NCBI RefSeq assembly: GCF_030348945.1
Contig: NZ_JAUCEN010000002.1
Location: 4,836,001 to 4,900,000 of the forward strand
From: Peribacillus sp. ACCC06369
GTDB taxonomy: Bacteria; Bacillota; Bacilli; Bacillales; DSM-1321
Direction of reading: 5' to 3'
DNA: 64,000 bases
Numbering within the stretch: position 1 is the stretch's first letter; every line of letters starts with the position of its first letter. Positions 18,403 through 28,649 of this stretch are shown in pieces. The position numbers were made by a program, and so were the translations under genes. Under the pieces are notes generated by a model. The model ran no database searches and was not told the origin of the DNA. It saw only the letters and a list, made by a program, of their open reading frames with translations.

Positions 18403-18564
18403 TATTCATTTGATTCAATTTAAATACATTCCAAATATTACTAGAAGAATATCCCGAAAGAATATTTCTATTAAAAACCATTTTTCTCCATTTTATTCCT
18501 TTAATTGTCATATTTTTTGCGTGTTTTCTCCATTTGATAATATATGAATAAAATGTAAAAATGA

Positions 18565-20217
<1,653 letters not shown>

Positions 20218-20237
20218 GGGATTTACCTATATGAACG

Positions 20238-20275
20238 ACACCTCCCTAGCTTCACTTTTAGCGGAGGTGTTTTTT
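20238..20275 (+). terminator. terminator of neutral protease gene
   Basis: ACACCTCC pairs with GGAGGTGT, then TTTTTT. Confidence 0.85.
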
Positions 20276-20310
20276 CGTATGTACTGTAATGAATATCCAT
20301 GCTATACGGA

Positions 20311-21060
20311 GTTTCGTGCATTTACTCGTGAGTTTCGTGCACTTACTCGTGAGTTTCGTGCACTTACTCGTGAGTTTCGTGCATTTACTCGTGAGTTTCG
20401 TGCATTTACTCGTGAGTTGGCGCACTTACTCGTGAGTTTCGTGCATTTACTCGTGAGTTTGAATCATTTACTCGTGAGTTTCGCGCATTTACTCGTGAGT
20501 TTCGCGCATTTACTCGTGAGTTTGAATCATTTACTCGTGAGTTGGCGCACTTACTCGTGAGTTTCGCGCATTTACTCGTGAGTTTCGTGCATTTACTCGT
20601 GAGTTTCGCTCATTTACTCGTGAGTTTCGTGCACTTACTCGTGAGTTGGCCCACTTACTCGTGAGTTTCGTGCATTTACTCGTGAATTGGCGCACTTACT
20701 CGTGAGTTGGTGCATTTACTCGTGAGTTTCGTGCATTTACTCGTGAGTTTGAATCATTTACTCGTGAGTTTCGTGCATTTACTCGTGAGTTGGTGCATTT
20801 ACTCGTGAGTTGGTGCATTTACTCGTGAGTTAGCGCATTTACTCGTGAGTTTCGTGCATTTACTCGTGAGTTTGAATCATTTACTCGTGAGTTGGCGCAC
20901 TTACTCGTGAGTTTGAATCATTTACTCGTGAGTTTCGTGCATTTACTCGTGAGTTTCGCGCATTTACTCGTGAGTTTGAAGCACTTACTCGTGAGTTGGC
21001 GCACTTACTCGTGAGTTGGCGCACTTACTCGTGAGTTTCGTGCACTTACTCGTGAGTTTG
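20311..21060. repeat. tandem repeat array 2, about 36 units of 21 bp
   Basis: The plus-strand unit is TTTACTCGTGAGTT followed by seven variable bases, most often TCGTGCA, TCGCGCA, TGAATCA or GGCGCAC. I count about 36 units in 750 bp with almost no departure from a strict 21-bp period. The array begins 36 bp after the protease terminator and ends about 280 bp before the SET gene. The 14-bp core is the same as in arrays 1 and 3. Frames through it encode only a repeated low-complexity peptide. Confidence 0.95.
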
Positions 21061-21341
21061 GATTTTAGAATAACTATGGATTTTCCGATACATCATAATA
21101 AAAAGGAAAAAAAGATAACCAGACTTCGTATATTTCGACCGTCCGGAATTTTGATTTGTCCTTCTCGTGAATTATTAAGTCCTACGTATAACCTATGAAA
21201 TAAAGGTTAAGCCTCAATAAATACATTAGTGTCATTTAAATGAGAAAATGATTAATTCCGTAAAATAGTTGCTTTTCTCCTTATTAACTGTCAAGCTTAG
21301 ATGATCTGGACTATATTGAATAGAACAAGTAGGTGACGAAC
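21061..21341. other. AT-rich spacer before SET gene
   Basis: No gene, RNA or clear promoter can be supported here. Confidence 0.5.
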
Positions 21342-21743
21342 ATGATTGAAGTTAAAACTTCCACACTCAGTGATGGTGAGTTCAATAGAGGCGTATTCGC
21401 AACACAGGACATTAAAAAAGGTGAGCTTTTACATGAAGCACCTGTCATTGCTTACCCAAACGAGGAGCATGTCTTCATAGAGAAAACATTGCTTGCTGAT
21501 TATGCGTTTGAATATGGAATTAACCATACTGCCATGCTTTTAGGTTATGGCATGCTGTTTAATCATTCTTATACCCCAAACGCTACGTATGACATAAACT
21601 TTAAGAATCATACGTTTGATTTCTTTGCTTACACCGACATAAAAGCAGGAGAAGAAATCCTGATTAATTATAATGGTGAAGTCGATAATGAGGATCCGCT
21701 TTGGTTCAATAAAGAAGATGACGGTGAAGATGTAGCTGAATGA
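21342..21743 (+). CDS. small SET-domain protein
   Basis: The start is the ATG at 21342 after AGGTGA; an in-frame GTG nine bases upstream is part of that site. The 133-residue protein is essentially a bare SET domain: GVFATQDIKKGELLHEAPVI at the N-terminus, the pseudoknot motif GMLFNHSYTPNATYD (NHS) at about residues 71-85 and the closing FFAYTDIKAGEEILINYNGE with the conserved Tyr. SET proteins methylate lysines using S-adenosylmethionine. Stand-alone SET proteins exist in Bacillus but their targets are unknown; no pre- or post-SET zinc cysteines are present. It lies between repeat array 2 and a terminator, as a single gene. Confidence 0.88.
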   Translation: MIEVKTSTLSDGEFNRGVFATQDIKKGELLHEAPVIAYPNEEHVFIEKTLLADYAFEYGINHTAMLLGYGMLFNHSYTPNATYDINFKNHTFDFFAYTDIKAGEEILINYNGEVDNEDPLWFNKEDDGEDVAE

Positions 21744-21759
21744 TCATTGAACATTCATG

Positions 21760-21819
21760 AAAGCACTTGTGCTTTTGAAAGACCTGTCAAAGGTCTTCGA
21801 AAGCAACGGGTGCTTTTTC
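21760..21819 (+). terminator. terminator of SET gene
   Basis: AAAGCACTTGTGCTTTTGAA folds with TTCGAAAGCAACGGGTGCTT through an inner GAAAGACCT/AGGTCTTTC-like stem, followed by TTTTTC. Confidence 0.65.
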
Positions 21820-21898
21820 ATTTTCCTTTTACCGGCTTGATGAATTCACAGCTGGATTTTAATCGTTTTAATTGTTGGATATTAAGCAATAAAAAACG

Positions 21899-21923
21899 CC
21901 CCATTAAGAACAACTTAATGGGG
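21899..21923 (-). terminator. terminator of the 71/62-residue small protein gene
   Basis: CCCCATTAAG pairs with CTTAATGGGG; on the minus strand GCGTTTTTT follows. Confidence 0.85.
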
Positions 21924-21936
21924 TGGTCATTTTACC

Positions 21937-22125
21937 TTAACGTACGGATGGGTTACTTGATTTTGATTTAGTCATTGATTGGAATTGGCTCTTAACCTTG
22001 TCAATTGTTTCTGGTGTGGCCAGTGTTTTTATTTGAGTCATGGTTTTTTCACGAGTTTTCTTATTGCGCATTAGAAATGCGGCAGCTCCTATCAGGACGG
22101 TTCCAAGCATTTTGTTTGATGGCAT
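21937..22125 (-). CDS. small conserved-looking protein with N-terminal hydrophobic segment
   Basis: The start is the ATG at 22125 with AAGGAGGAAACTCAC in front. The 62-residue product begins MPSNKMLGTVLIGAAAFLMR, one short hydrophobic helix, and continues with a basic, coiled-coil-like tail (KTREKTMTQIKTLATPETID, KVKSQFQSMTKS). It resembles the many small YtxH-type envelope proteins of Bacillus in layout, but I do not recognise a named family. The strong ribosome site and its own terminator support it as a real gene. Confidence 0.7.
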   Translation of the reverse strand: MPSNKMLGTVLIGAAAFLMRNKKTREKTMTQIKTLATPETIDKVKSQFQSMTKSKSSNPSVR

Positions 22126-22216
22126 GTGAGTTTCCTCCTTCAAGTTAGTCATATATAGTATTCCCTCTATCTACAGAATTAAACAAAAGCATCCTATTGA
22201 GAGTGCGGTGTCCCTT

Positions 22217-23458
22217 TTATTTATCCAAATTCAGACTTTCAATATAATTCATGCTTTCAGGACTCTTCACCACTTTTTCAGCTTGATCCGGGTCAGCCTT
22301 CGTTTGCTTCATATTGAAGAGTTTATATGTCAAAACTCTTTTCACTGACTCGTTAATCTTTTCCATCGGAACTTCCCCTGTCTTTGCTGCTTTTAGTAAT
22401 CCGTTATATACCTCAAGCTCATGGGAATATTCATGACAGACGAGTAATAAGTCAGCTCCTGCAAGGATTGCTTGCTTCCCCATATCCTCATAGGAGAAAT
22501 ACTTGTTCACAGCTCCCATTTCCAAATCGTCCGTGACCACAAGCCCTTCATATTTAAGTTTCCCCCGAAGCAGGTCCTCTATAATGACTTTTGAAAGGCT
22601 TGCCGGTTTTTCTTTATCATAGGCTGGATATTTAATGTGGGTCACCATCACGAAAAACTTTTGGTTATCCATTTCACTTATGATTTGCTTGAAAGGATAA
22701 ATATCCGAATTTTCCAGATCAAGTTGGTTTGCTTCCACGGACGATGTTTCGACATGCGGATCGATTTCGCTGCGTCCGTTTCCGGGAAAGTGCTTCAATG
22801 CACCCGTTATGGATACATCATTCAAGCCTTGAATGGCTTTCTTTCCGTATTGATAGACCTTTTCCGGATCTTTTCCCAATGAGCGCTCATCCGTTTTCGA
22901 TAGATCAAGTACCGGGGCGAAATTTATGTTAATCCCCATGGAACCCAGTTCTGCTCCATTCAATTTTGCCACCTTGTACATGTCTTCCACAGATGCATTT
23001 TTCCCAAGGTCCTGTTGCGAAGGGAGTGGCGATACCCGTTCCCTCATCCGGATTATGTTCCCGCCTTCCTGATCGACGGCCACCATCAGCGGAAGCGAAA
23101 GTGTACTTTGATCTGCCGTTTGCTGAAGCGAATTGGATAACTTAGCCACTTGTTCAGGTGATTTCATATTGCGGTCAAAATAAATGACGCCCCCGATATG
23201 TTTTTGTTCAATAAGCTCCGTAATTTCACTGCTCTTTTCAGTTCCCCTGAAACCGACCATCATAAGCTGCCCAACTTTTTCTTCAAGCGTCATTTCTCCG
23301 AGCATTTTTTCTATTTTCTCATGGCTATCCGTAATGGCATCGACGTCTTTCCCTTTTTCGACTTTAGAATTCGCATCCATATTCAACTGAATGAACACCA
23401 CTGAAAAAGCGAGCATTGCGATGAAAAGCAGGCCCATATATATTTTTCTTTTCTTCAT
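22217..23458 (-). CDS. beta-N-acetylhexosaminidase, glycoside hydrolase family 3 (NagZ-like)
   Basis: The 413-residue protein has an N-terminal signal anchor (about residues 6-24) and then a GH3 TIM barrel: KVGQLMMVGFRGT, LMVAVDQEGGNIIRM, GININFAPVLDLS, ALKHFPGNGRSEIDPHVE and the nucleophile motif VVTDDLEMGAV. The His of the NagZ His-Asp dyad lies in the KHFPG.G..EIDPH loop. NagZ removes N-acetylglucosamine from muropeptides during wall recycling; the Bacillus enzyme works outside the membrane. It lacks the second C-terminal domain of the longer Bacillus NagZ, so it is the short form. The gene is monocistronic here, with no amidase (AmiE/NamZ) next to it. Confidence 0.9.
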   Translation of the reverse strand: MKKRKIYMGLLFIAMLAFSVVFIQLNMDANSKVEKGKDVDAITDSHEKIEKMLGEMTLEEKVGQLMMVGFRGTEKSSEITELIEQKHIGGVIYFDRNMKSPEQVAKLSNSLQQTADQSTLSLPLMVAVDQEGGNIIRMRERVSPLPSQQDLGKNASVEDMYKVAKLNGAELGSMGININFAPVLDLSKTDERSLGKDPEKVYQYGKKAIQGLNDVSITGALKHFPGNGRSEIDPHVETSSVEANQLDLENSDIYPFKQIISEMDNQKFFVMVTHIKYPAYDKEKPASLSKVIIEDLLRGKLKYEGLVVTDDLEMGAVNKYFSYEDMGKQAILAGADLLLVCHEYSHELEVYNGLLKAAKTGEVPMEKINESVKRVLTYKLFNMKQTKADPDQAEKVVKSPESMNYIESLNLDK

Positions 23459-23642
23459 GCTTTAACCTTCATTGACATTTTCTCTTTCCTTCCTTAATTG
23501 CCCTTTTATTGATTTTGCGGCACACTATCTTAATCATGTTCATAAATGGACCATTCTATATCATCATTGAGGATTTTTTTGCATAAAGCATTAGCCAGGT
23601 ACCATACTACAAACATAGCCTAATTAAAAGGAGATGCCCCCC

Positions 23643-23996
23643 ATGAACGGAATCTTGAAAAATATTGCCGTTACCTTAAATCATGCAGTCGATTATGCAA
23701 AACAAAAAATAACAGCAATTACAGGAACAACTTCCGTTACGATAGCGGAATTGAGTGCGCACATCATCAATCAGCCTGAAACAAAACTAATCAGCAAGAA
23801 CCTTTTAGGGATACCCATTTCTTTTTACCACTTACAAAAAGAAGATGTTACGTACTATTTGGAAATGAAGAGCTCTCAAATTCTCCAGTTGGATGTTCAA
23901 GCCCATAACCATACGATTGTGTCTTACAGGTCTTATCGAGATAAATCAAGCTTACCCACGGCGATTAGATTTCCTAAAACCCTTTTGTCCGAATGA
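23643..23996 (+). CDS. hypothetical protein
   Basis: The start is the ATG at 23643, preceded by AAAAGGAGATGCCCCCC. The product of 117 residues has no membrane segment and no motif I recognise. The N-terminal half is basic and partly helical (KNIAVTLNHAVDYAKQKITA), the rest looks like alternating strands (YLEMKSSQILQLDVQAHNHT). It stands alone between the hexosaminidase gene (divergent) and a bidirectional terminator shared with the TrmB-like gene. The ribosome site and terminator support expression. Confidence 0.65.
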   Translation: MNGILKNIAVTLNHAVDYAKQKITAITGTTSVTIAELSAHIINQPETKLISKNLLGIPISFYHLQKEDVTYYLEMKSSQILQLDVQAHNHTIVSYRSYRDKSSLPTAIRFPKTLLSE

Positions 23997-24012
23997 CTCT
24001 GGTACAAAAAAT

Positions 24013-24055
24013 AAAAAGCTGATATTCCCTACATAAGGGGGTATCAGCTTTTTTT
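24013..24055. terminator. bidirectional terminator
   Basis: AAAAAGCTGATA pairs with TATCAGCTTTTT between convergent genes. Confidence 0.85.
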
Positions 24056-24060
24056 CAAAT

Positions 24061-24843
24061 TTATAGGGAGAAAAACTGGTCTCTTTCCCTCGAAATCCAT
24101 TTCTCGGCATCTTCCTCATCCTTTTTAACTAAGCGGTTAACGAGGATATCATGCCAAATGTAATTTTCGAGAAAATTGATATGAATGGGGTCATCTGTGT
24201 AAAACGCCGTTTCTCTCGCTTCCGAAGAAGGCCCGTAAATCGTCTCCTTGCCATCAATGGATAGGATGAACCATTTGTTCTCTCCGATATTATCCACATA
24301 ACTGGTTTGGCGATGTATATCTATACCTGATAATGGGTTTTCAACCTGAAATGCAATCCCCTTGAAAGTACAAAGCGCGGCTGCCCCTTTAAGCTCTTGT
24401 TCAAGTTTCCCATACATCTTGTCCCATAAGGAAACCACCACCCTTTTCTCGGCTTTTTGAATCAAAGTACGACAGAAGGATAGGATATGCCCCTCACCTT
24501 TTAGCGTCATTACACGATTGTCGGACATCGGCTCGATTTTCTCGAATTGTTTTAGTGTATGACTGATGGATTGATAGGTATTTTTCCATTTCGATTGGAC
24601 GGATTCCAAAAACACATCGACTGGTAATGGTGAATATTGTATCGAGTCATTGATTTCCTCTTTTAATACGACTCCTTCTTCTTGAAGTCCATTTAATATT
24701 TCATAGATACGTGCCCTGGGAATTCCTGATTCCTTGCTTACTTGATAGGCACTGGTTGGACCTTGGCGAACTAAAGAAACATAAGCCTTTGCTTCATATT
24801 GACTAAATCCGAGAGACTGTAGTTTTTGAATGATATCTTGCAT
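24061..24843 (-). CDS. TrmB-family transcriptional regulator
   Basis: The 260-residue protein has a TrmB N-terminal winged helix (residues about 1-70: LQSLGFSQYEAKAYVSLVRQ, GIPRARIYEILNGLQEEGVV) and a C-terminal effector domain with a phospholipase-D-like fold as in other TrmB regulators (about 110-240, EKRVVVSLWDKMYGKLEQEL). Such proteins sense sugars in archaea; in Bacillus the ligands are mostly unknown. The ATG has a strong TAGGAGGT site. The divergent neighbour, 215 bp away, is a TSUP-family exporter and may be its target. Confidence 0.85.
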   Translation of the reverse strand: MQDIIQKLQSLGFSQYEAKAYVSLVRQGPTSAYQVSKESGIPRARIYEILNGLQEEGVVLKEEINDSIQYSPLPVDVFLESVQSKWKNTYQSISHTLKQFEKIEPMSDNRVMTLKGEGHILSFCRTLIQKAEKRVVVSLWDKMYGKLEQELKGAAALCTFKGIAFQVENPLSGIDIHRQTSYVDNIGENKWFILSIDGKETIYGPSSEARETAFYTDDPIHINFLENYIWHDILVNRLVKKDEEDAEKWISRERDQFFSL

Positions 24844-25058
24844 AGTACCTCCTAGTGCTTTAAGTAAGTTATATGCCTATCATACCAAATCTCTTATCGA
24901 AATTTATTCGATTTCAAAAGGTATGCATCATATTCTTATTTACAGAACGATTTTTGTTAGTTACTATTTAAATAGTGACTAACAGAAATACTTTGGGCTA
25001 TGGCTACAGAAAAAGCAAGGATTCCGCCATAATGCCAATGTTTACGGAGGTATCTTGA

Positions 25059-25829
25059 ATGGAAGATATACAAATTTCAACACTCTTGCTGCTGATATTT
25101 TTCGGCTTTCTGGCAGCATTCATTGATTCAGTAGTTGGCGGCGGTGGCCTGATTTCCATACCTGCTTTATTATTTTCAGGACTTTCCCCTTCAGCAGCGA
25201 TCGCAACGAATAAGTTGGCAAGTTCCATGGGATCTTTAACAAGTACCATTGCCTTCATTCGCTCAGGTAAGGTTGATTTTCGATTGGTATCCAAACTTTT
25301 CCCACTTATTTTCATGGGATCCTTGCTAGGTGCTTGGGTTGTCAATTTCGTCTCACCCGAACTATTAAAACCACTGATCTTAGTTCTTTTACTAGCTATA
25401 GCCATTTATACCTTTTTAAAAAAGGACTGGGGACAAGAATCGACTTACCAAAGGCTTACATGGTATAAGGCAGCACTATTTACGTTCGCTATATTTTCCA
25501 TTGGTTTTTATGATGGATTTTTAGGGGCTGGAACGGGATCTTTCATTTTGTTTGCCTTTTTAATGATTGGCTTTGATTTTTTGCACTCTGCAGGAAACGC
25601 AAAATTTTTAAACTTCGGAAGTAATCTGGCAGCACTGATCATGTTCATCTTTCTTGATACCGTCAACTTTTCCTATGGAATACCGATGGGGATCTCCATG
25701 ATAGCAGGAGCATTGGCAGGTTCAAAATTTGCCATTAAGAAGGGAGTGGCATATGTAAGAGTATTATTTATCATAGTTACCGTCATTCTGATCATGAAAA
25801 ATATATTCGATTACTTAATGGGTGGCTAA
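25059..25829 (+). CDS. TSUP (TauE/SafE) family membrane transporter
   Basis: The 256-residue protein has about eight hydrophobic segments and the duplicated TauE/SafE signatures: FIDSVVGGGGLISIPALL (about residues 22-39) and GFYDGFLGAGTGSFILFAFL (about 153-172). Members export sulfite, sulfoacetate or other small organic acids. The ATG has GGAGG eight bases upstream. It is divergent from the TrmB-like regulator. The substrate is not deducible. Confidence 0.88.
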   Translation: MEDIQISTLLLLIFFGFLAAFIDSVVGGGGLISIPALLFSGLSPSAAIATNKLASSMGSLTSTIAFIRSGKVDFRLVSKLFPLIFMGSLLGAWVVNFVSPELLKPLILVLLLAIAIYTFLKKDWGQESTYQRLTWYKAALFTFAIFSIGFYDGFLGAGTGSFILFAFLMIGFDFLHSAGNAKFLNFGSNLAALIMFIFLDTVNFSYGIPMGISMIAGALAGSKFAIKKGVAYVRVLFIIVTVILIMKNIFDYLMGG

Positions 25830-25915
25830 AATAGAAATTTCCGGCCACAGCAAGAACTGCATACATCTGAAAAATGCTTTGTTAAACATTAATATTGATA
25901 TTTGAACAAATGAAA

Positions 25916-25940
25916 AAGACCACTTATTGTGGTCTTCTGA
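25916..25940 (+). terminator. terminator of TSUP gene
   Basis: AAGACCAC pairs with GTGGTCTT around TTATT; a short T-rich tail follows. Confidence 0.6.
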
Positions 25941-26040
25941 ATTTCAAAATAAAATTTTTGGCAAAGTCTAATATTCTTTCCGCTCTATTTATAGTGTTAT
26001 TAGGTGATTAATAGGGCTTGAATTTAGTGAAATACTTCTT

Positions 26041-26120
26041 TAACCAATCTGCCCCGTTAGTCGAAAAGGGGCTGCCACAGCAACCCGATTGTTTACGAAA
26101 GCCCCCTTTACTTTAAGGGA
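26041..26120. repeat. dispersed repeat, copy A (diverged)
   Basis: TAACCAATCTGCCCCGTTAG followed by GGGGCTGCCACAGCAACCCG and a complementary GCCCCC; same left end as copies B to E (consensus CAACTAACCTGCCCCGTTAG). Confidence 0.55.
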
Positions 26121-26202
26121 AATTCGCTCAAATCCTCGGGATATAAAGAGTGTTCTTTTGTAAATAATAAGATTGTTAAACAATAAATTGAGGAGGACTT
26201 AT

Positions 26203-26361
26203 ATGCAAAAGGATCAACAAGCTAAAGAGAATTTGGGTTCTATTATGAAACCGGAATTTTCCGGAACTGATGCACAAAAAGTAAAACAAGAAATTCAAAA
26301 AGATGTAAGCGAAGGACAAGGTGCAATGACTTCCCGAGAGGCAGGAGCAATGCGCGATTAA
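26203..26361 (+). CDS. small protein resembling a gamma-type small acid-soluble spore protein
   Basis: Started at the ATG at 26203 with GAGGAGGACTTAT in front, the 52-residue product is hydrophilic and lacks Cys and Trp. The stretch EFSGTDAQKVKQEIQKD recalls the (T/S)EFASETDAQ-VRQQN repeats of gamma-type SASP, and the end MTSREAGAMRD is reminiscent of alpha/beta SASP TSR motifs, but the match is loose. A perfect terminator follows directly. Spore storage or DNA protection is an inference from resemblance only. Confidence 0.6.
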   Translation: MQKDQQAKENLGSIMKPEFSGTDAQKVKQEIQKDVSEGQGAMTSREAGAMRD

Positions 26362-26385
26362 AAAACCACTCTGAGTGGTTTTTTT
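26360..26385 (+). terminator. terminator of SASP-like gene
   Basis: AAAAAACCACT and AGTGGTTTTTTT around CTG. Confidence 0.9.
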
Positions 26386-26567
26386 CTGCTTCAAAATTAA
26401 ACACTTTACATCCCTCATTCCGATTTGATGGAGATGCTGAAAACTTAATGATATAAGCACGGTTGGTTGAAAGACCACCTCAAGCCATGTGAATATCTAG
26501 CTAAAGAAATAAACAAATAAATATAGCAAAAGGTAAGCTACATTAATTGGGTAACCCTTATTTTTAT

Positions 26568-26656
26568 GAACTAACCTGCCCCTTTAGTTGCATAAAGAAA
26601 AAGCTGCCTTAAAGACGCTCCGATCTTCAGCTAACGCATGCGTTAGTTGCATAAGG
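26568..26656. repeat. dispersed repeat, copy B (most complete)
   Basis: Left end GAACTAACCTGCCCCTTTAG, internal AAAAGCTGCC, right end CAGCTAACGCATGCGTTAGT with TGCATAAGG after both ends. The two ends are each imperfect palindromes built on CTAAC/GTTAG. Confidence 0.65.
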
Positions 26657-27434
26657 AAGAGGTTTGAAAAAATAGCCTGTATATATTTGAACGATGAATA
26701 ACTTACCTATTTTCTTGTGTTTGTTTGCACCATATACAGAAAATTGGGAAAAACGTAATCAAAAACGTAACTAAGTTTATAAATTCATCAAAAAATACGT
26801 TAGAAACATTGATATATCAACAATTTAATAGATTGCAGTTTATTTAATTGAGGTATATTTTCCAATTATTTTAAATTATTCTATATAAGTTCTTACGATG
26901 AATACAATGTTTATTAACTATCGCAATTGACTAGAATTGATTTACAACCATTTAGAAACGTAACCAAAACCGTAACCATTTTTATAAAAAACTCGTCAAG
27001 CGTAAAATCGAAAGTATGAATTAAAGCAGCCGTTTCTATATTGGAATGCGTTGCTTTATTTTTTATTGGACATATCAGAAATGTTTAGCTGTGGTAAGAA
27101 AACTACTAGCAATAAAGCTATTAAGCTAAACGCTGGTAGCTTGCTACATTCCATCTATGCTTATTAATCAGCTTTGTGTGTTCAGAAAACCATTCTAAGC
27201 GATTGTCAAACTTTCTAATGATGATTGATAAGCTAATTTTGTCTAAGGCTAGCTCTAACTCATCATCTATCTATTATTTATATAAATAATTCCATAATTG
27301 CGTAAACCTGTAAACATTTTAACCTATAAACGTTGATATAGTAGGTTTTTTATAGGTTTACTCATTGGTTTACCTTTAAGTTATTAGAAGTAAATTCAGC
27401 GCATTGGTATTCCCTGACTTTCTTTGAGTGTGGG
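26657..27434. other. AT-rich intergenic accessory stretch
   Basis: About 780 bp with no gene I can support. It holds a diverged direct repeat (26751-26800 and 26956-27005, sharing AAACGTAAnCAAAA.CGTAAC and TTTATAAA) and a long inverted repeat AACCTATAAA / TTTATAGGTT at about 27320-27357. It may be remnants of lost mobile DNA. Confidence 0.5.
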
Positions 27435-27701
27435 GTGTTGAGAAAGTATCTTGCTGAAAAGATCGAGACTTATCTTTTTATTCAGCTACCTAAGCCAAGT
27501 GAGTATCCAAATGTTTTAAAAATTTCTGCTGGTGATTACTGGTGTATCCAAAATAACGGCTGGTCTATTGATTCTGCTACTGAAATTTTTAGTGAGGAAT
27601 GGATATCTGATGTCGAGTTTTTTGTCACCGAATCTGAAATTTATGGGAATAATAAACTCTATCATCAATTGAAAAAGGAACTTCGAATAAGAAAAACATA
27701 G
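27435..27701 (+). CDS. hypothetical protein
   Basis: The 88-residue product (GTG start, ribosome site weak) is acidic in the middle and looks soluble: ISAGDYWCIQNNGWSIDSAT, EIFSEEWISDVEFFVTESEI. I do not recognise the family. Its stop codon lies inside a perfect bidirectional terminator that it shares with a convergent small gene, which supports it as a transcribed unit. The region is AT-rich and probably accessory. Confidence 0.6.
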   Translation: MLRKYLAEKIETYLFIQLPKPSEYPNVLKISAGDYWCIQNNGWSIDSATEIFSEEWISDVEFFVTESEIYGNNKLYHQLKKELRIRKT

Positions 27702-27727
27702 GGAGATTTTAGTCTTCCTATGTTTTC
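27693..27727. terminator. bidirectional terminator overlapping the stop codon
   Basis: AAAACATAGGGAGA pairs with TCTTCCTATGTTTT with A and T tracts on the flanks. Confidence 0.85.
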
Positions 27728-27734
27728 ATTCATA

Positions 27735-27884
27735 TTATTTATCTGTTTGTTTTTGCTTCTTTTTCAAATACTCCGCACGTATTTTTTCAAGATGCTGCTT
27801 TTTATCAAATTTGGCAGGCGTCTGTTTTTCATGAAACTTTGTCACAGCTACCTGACTTTTGTAATCCAATTGATATTTTCCCAC
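27735..27884 (-). CDS. small basic protein (49 residues)
   Basis: A short minus-strand frame with GTG start at 27884, AGGTGA five bases upstream, encodes MGKYQLDYKSQVAVTKFHEK, then QTPAKFDKKQHLEKIRAEYL and a Lys-rich end. Codon use and composition look genuinely coding and the plus-strand frame over the same bases is a low-quality hydrophobic one. It is rich in Lys and Gln with predicted helix. It resembles small YK-type Bacillus proteins of unknown role, though I cannot name a family. It ends at the bidirectional terminator shared with the upstream 88-residue gene. An alternative GTG at 27893 would add three residues. Confidence 0.65.
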   Translation of the reverse strand: MGKYQLDYKSQVAVTKFHEKQTPAKFDKKQHLEKIRAEYLKKKQKQTDK

Positions 27885-28123
27885 TTTGTTCACCTACTTT
27901 TCATGTCTTTAAAGAAAATCTATTCAACAAATATAATATACCTTATTTTACTGAAGTAAACCTTATTACTTTATTAGTGTACTCTAACTTTGCATATATC
28001 AGTAAAAACATTAAAAACTTAGTAAAATAATTCATCGCCAAATGGTATTCATTTCATTGCTATAATCAATATAAAATGCCTTGACACTCTGCATAAGCCT
28101 CAATAATTCTATTTCTTGTTTGT

Positions 28124-28339
28124 TCAGCTCTCTTCTAAAGGTCCAATTTTTCGGTAAATAAGGTTTAAAATATTAAAACAATCTAAGTCTACTCCATCTT
28201 TTAAATGGTTCTTAATGCTAATAACCATTACGTTCTCGATGATTTCAAATTTAGGTTTCTGAGGGGAAATATTGTTTTTTTTGCAAAGTCTTTTTACTAC
28301 TTGTTTAAAAAAATCTACATCCCCAATATTTTTCTCCAA
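28124..28339 (-). CDS. hypothetical protein
   Basis: The frame stays open from 28369, but the best start is the TTG at 28339, which has AAGGGGTGA six bases upstream. The 71-residue product (LEKNIGDVDFFKQVVKRLCK at its start) is soluble and unlike any family I know. It is an isolated gene in an AT-rich stretch between dispersed repeats; its expression is uncertain. Confidence 0.5.
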   Translation of the reverse strand: MEKNIGDVDFFKQVVKRLCKKNNISPQKPKFEIIENVMVISIKNHLKDGVDLDCFNILNLIYRKIGPLEES

Positions 28340-28400
28340 AAAATCACCCCTTGTTATTAACTTTTCCACTTATATCCATCTTAATCCAAATATTACCTTA

Positions 28401-28560
28401 TTCAACTAACCTGCCCCGTTAGCATTCCTGTAGAGCATTAAATATCGGCTTTGAAAAAAACAGAGCCCCTCAGTATGATGAGAGTACACACAAACCAAAA
28501 CTCATCTTAAGGAGGAAGCTCTAATTTTCAGCTAACTCACCCGTCAACCAAACTGGGTTT
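28401..28560. repeat. dispersed repeat, copy C, interrupted
   Basis: Left end TCAACTAACCTGCCCCGTTA at about 28401-28421 and right end CAGCTAACTCACCCGTCAAC at about 28529-28548 match copy B. Between them lies about 105 bp not found in the others, including an inverted pair CAGAGCCCCTC / GGAGGAAGCTCT that looks like the end of an insertion sequence remnant. Confidence 0.5.
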
Positions 28561-28649
28561 ATACCGTTTATTATGTTCGTTATAATTCAGTTTATAACTG
28601 TTTTTCTGCCTTTTATGACAGCTCCGGTTTACCACTAGTGAGAAATCCA

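Noticed and set aside
18281..18547. 88-codon frame upstream of the neutral protease
   Set aside because: AT-rich, crosses the GCACTTTA mini-array, no ribosome site.
20231..20560. 109-codon frame through array 2
   Set aside because: Repeat-derived, overlaps the protease terminator, no ribosome site.
21747..21971. 74-codon frame after the SET gene
   Set aside because: Covers two terminator hairpins; no start signal.
27720..27959. Hydrophobic 79-codon plus-strand frame
   Set aside because: Lies opposite the better supported 49-residue basic gene and starts in a terminator.
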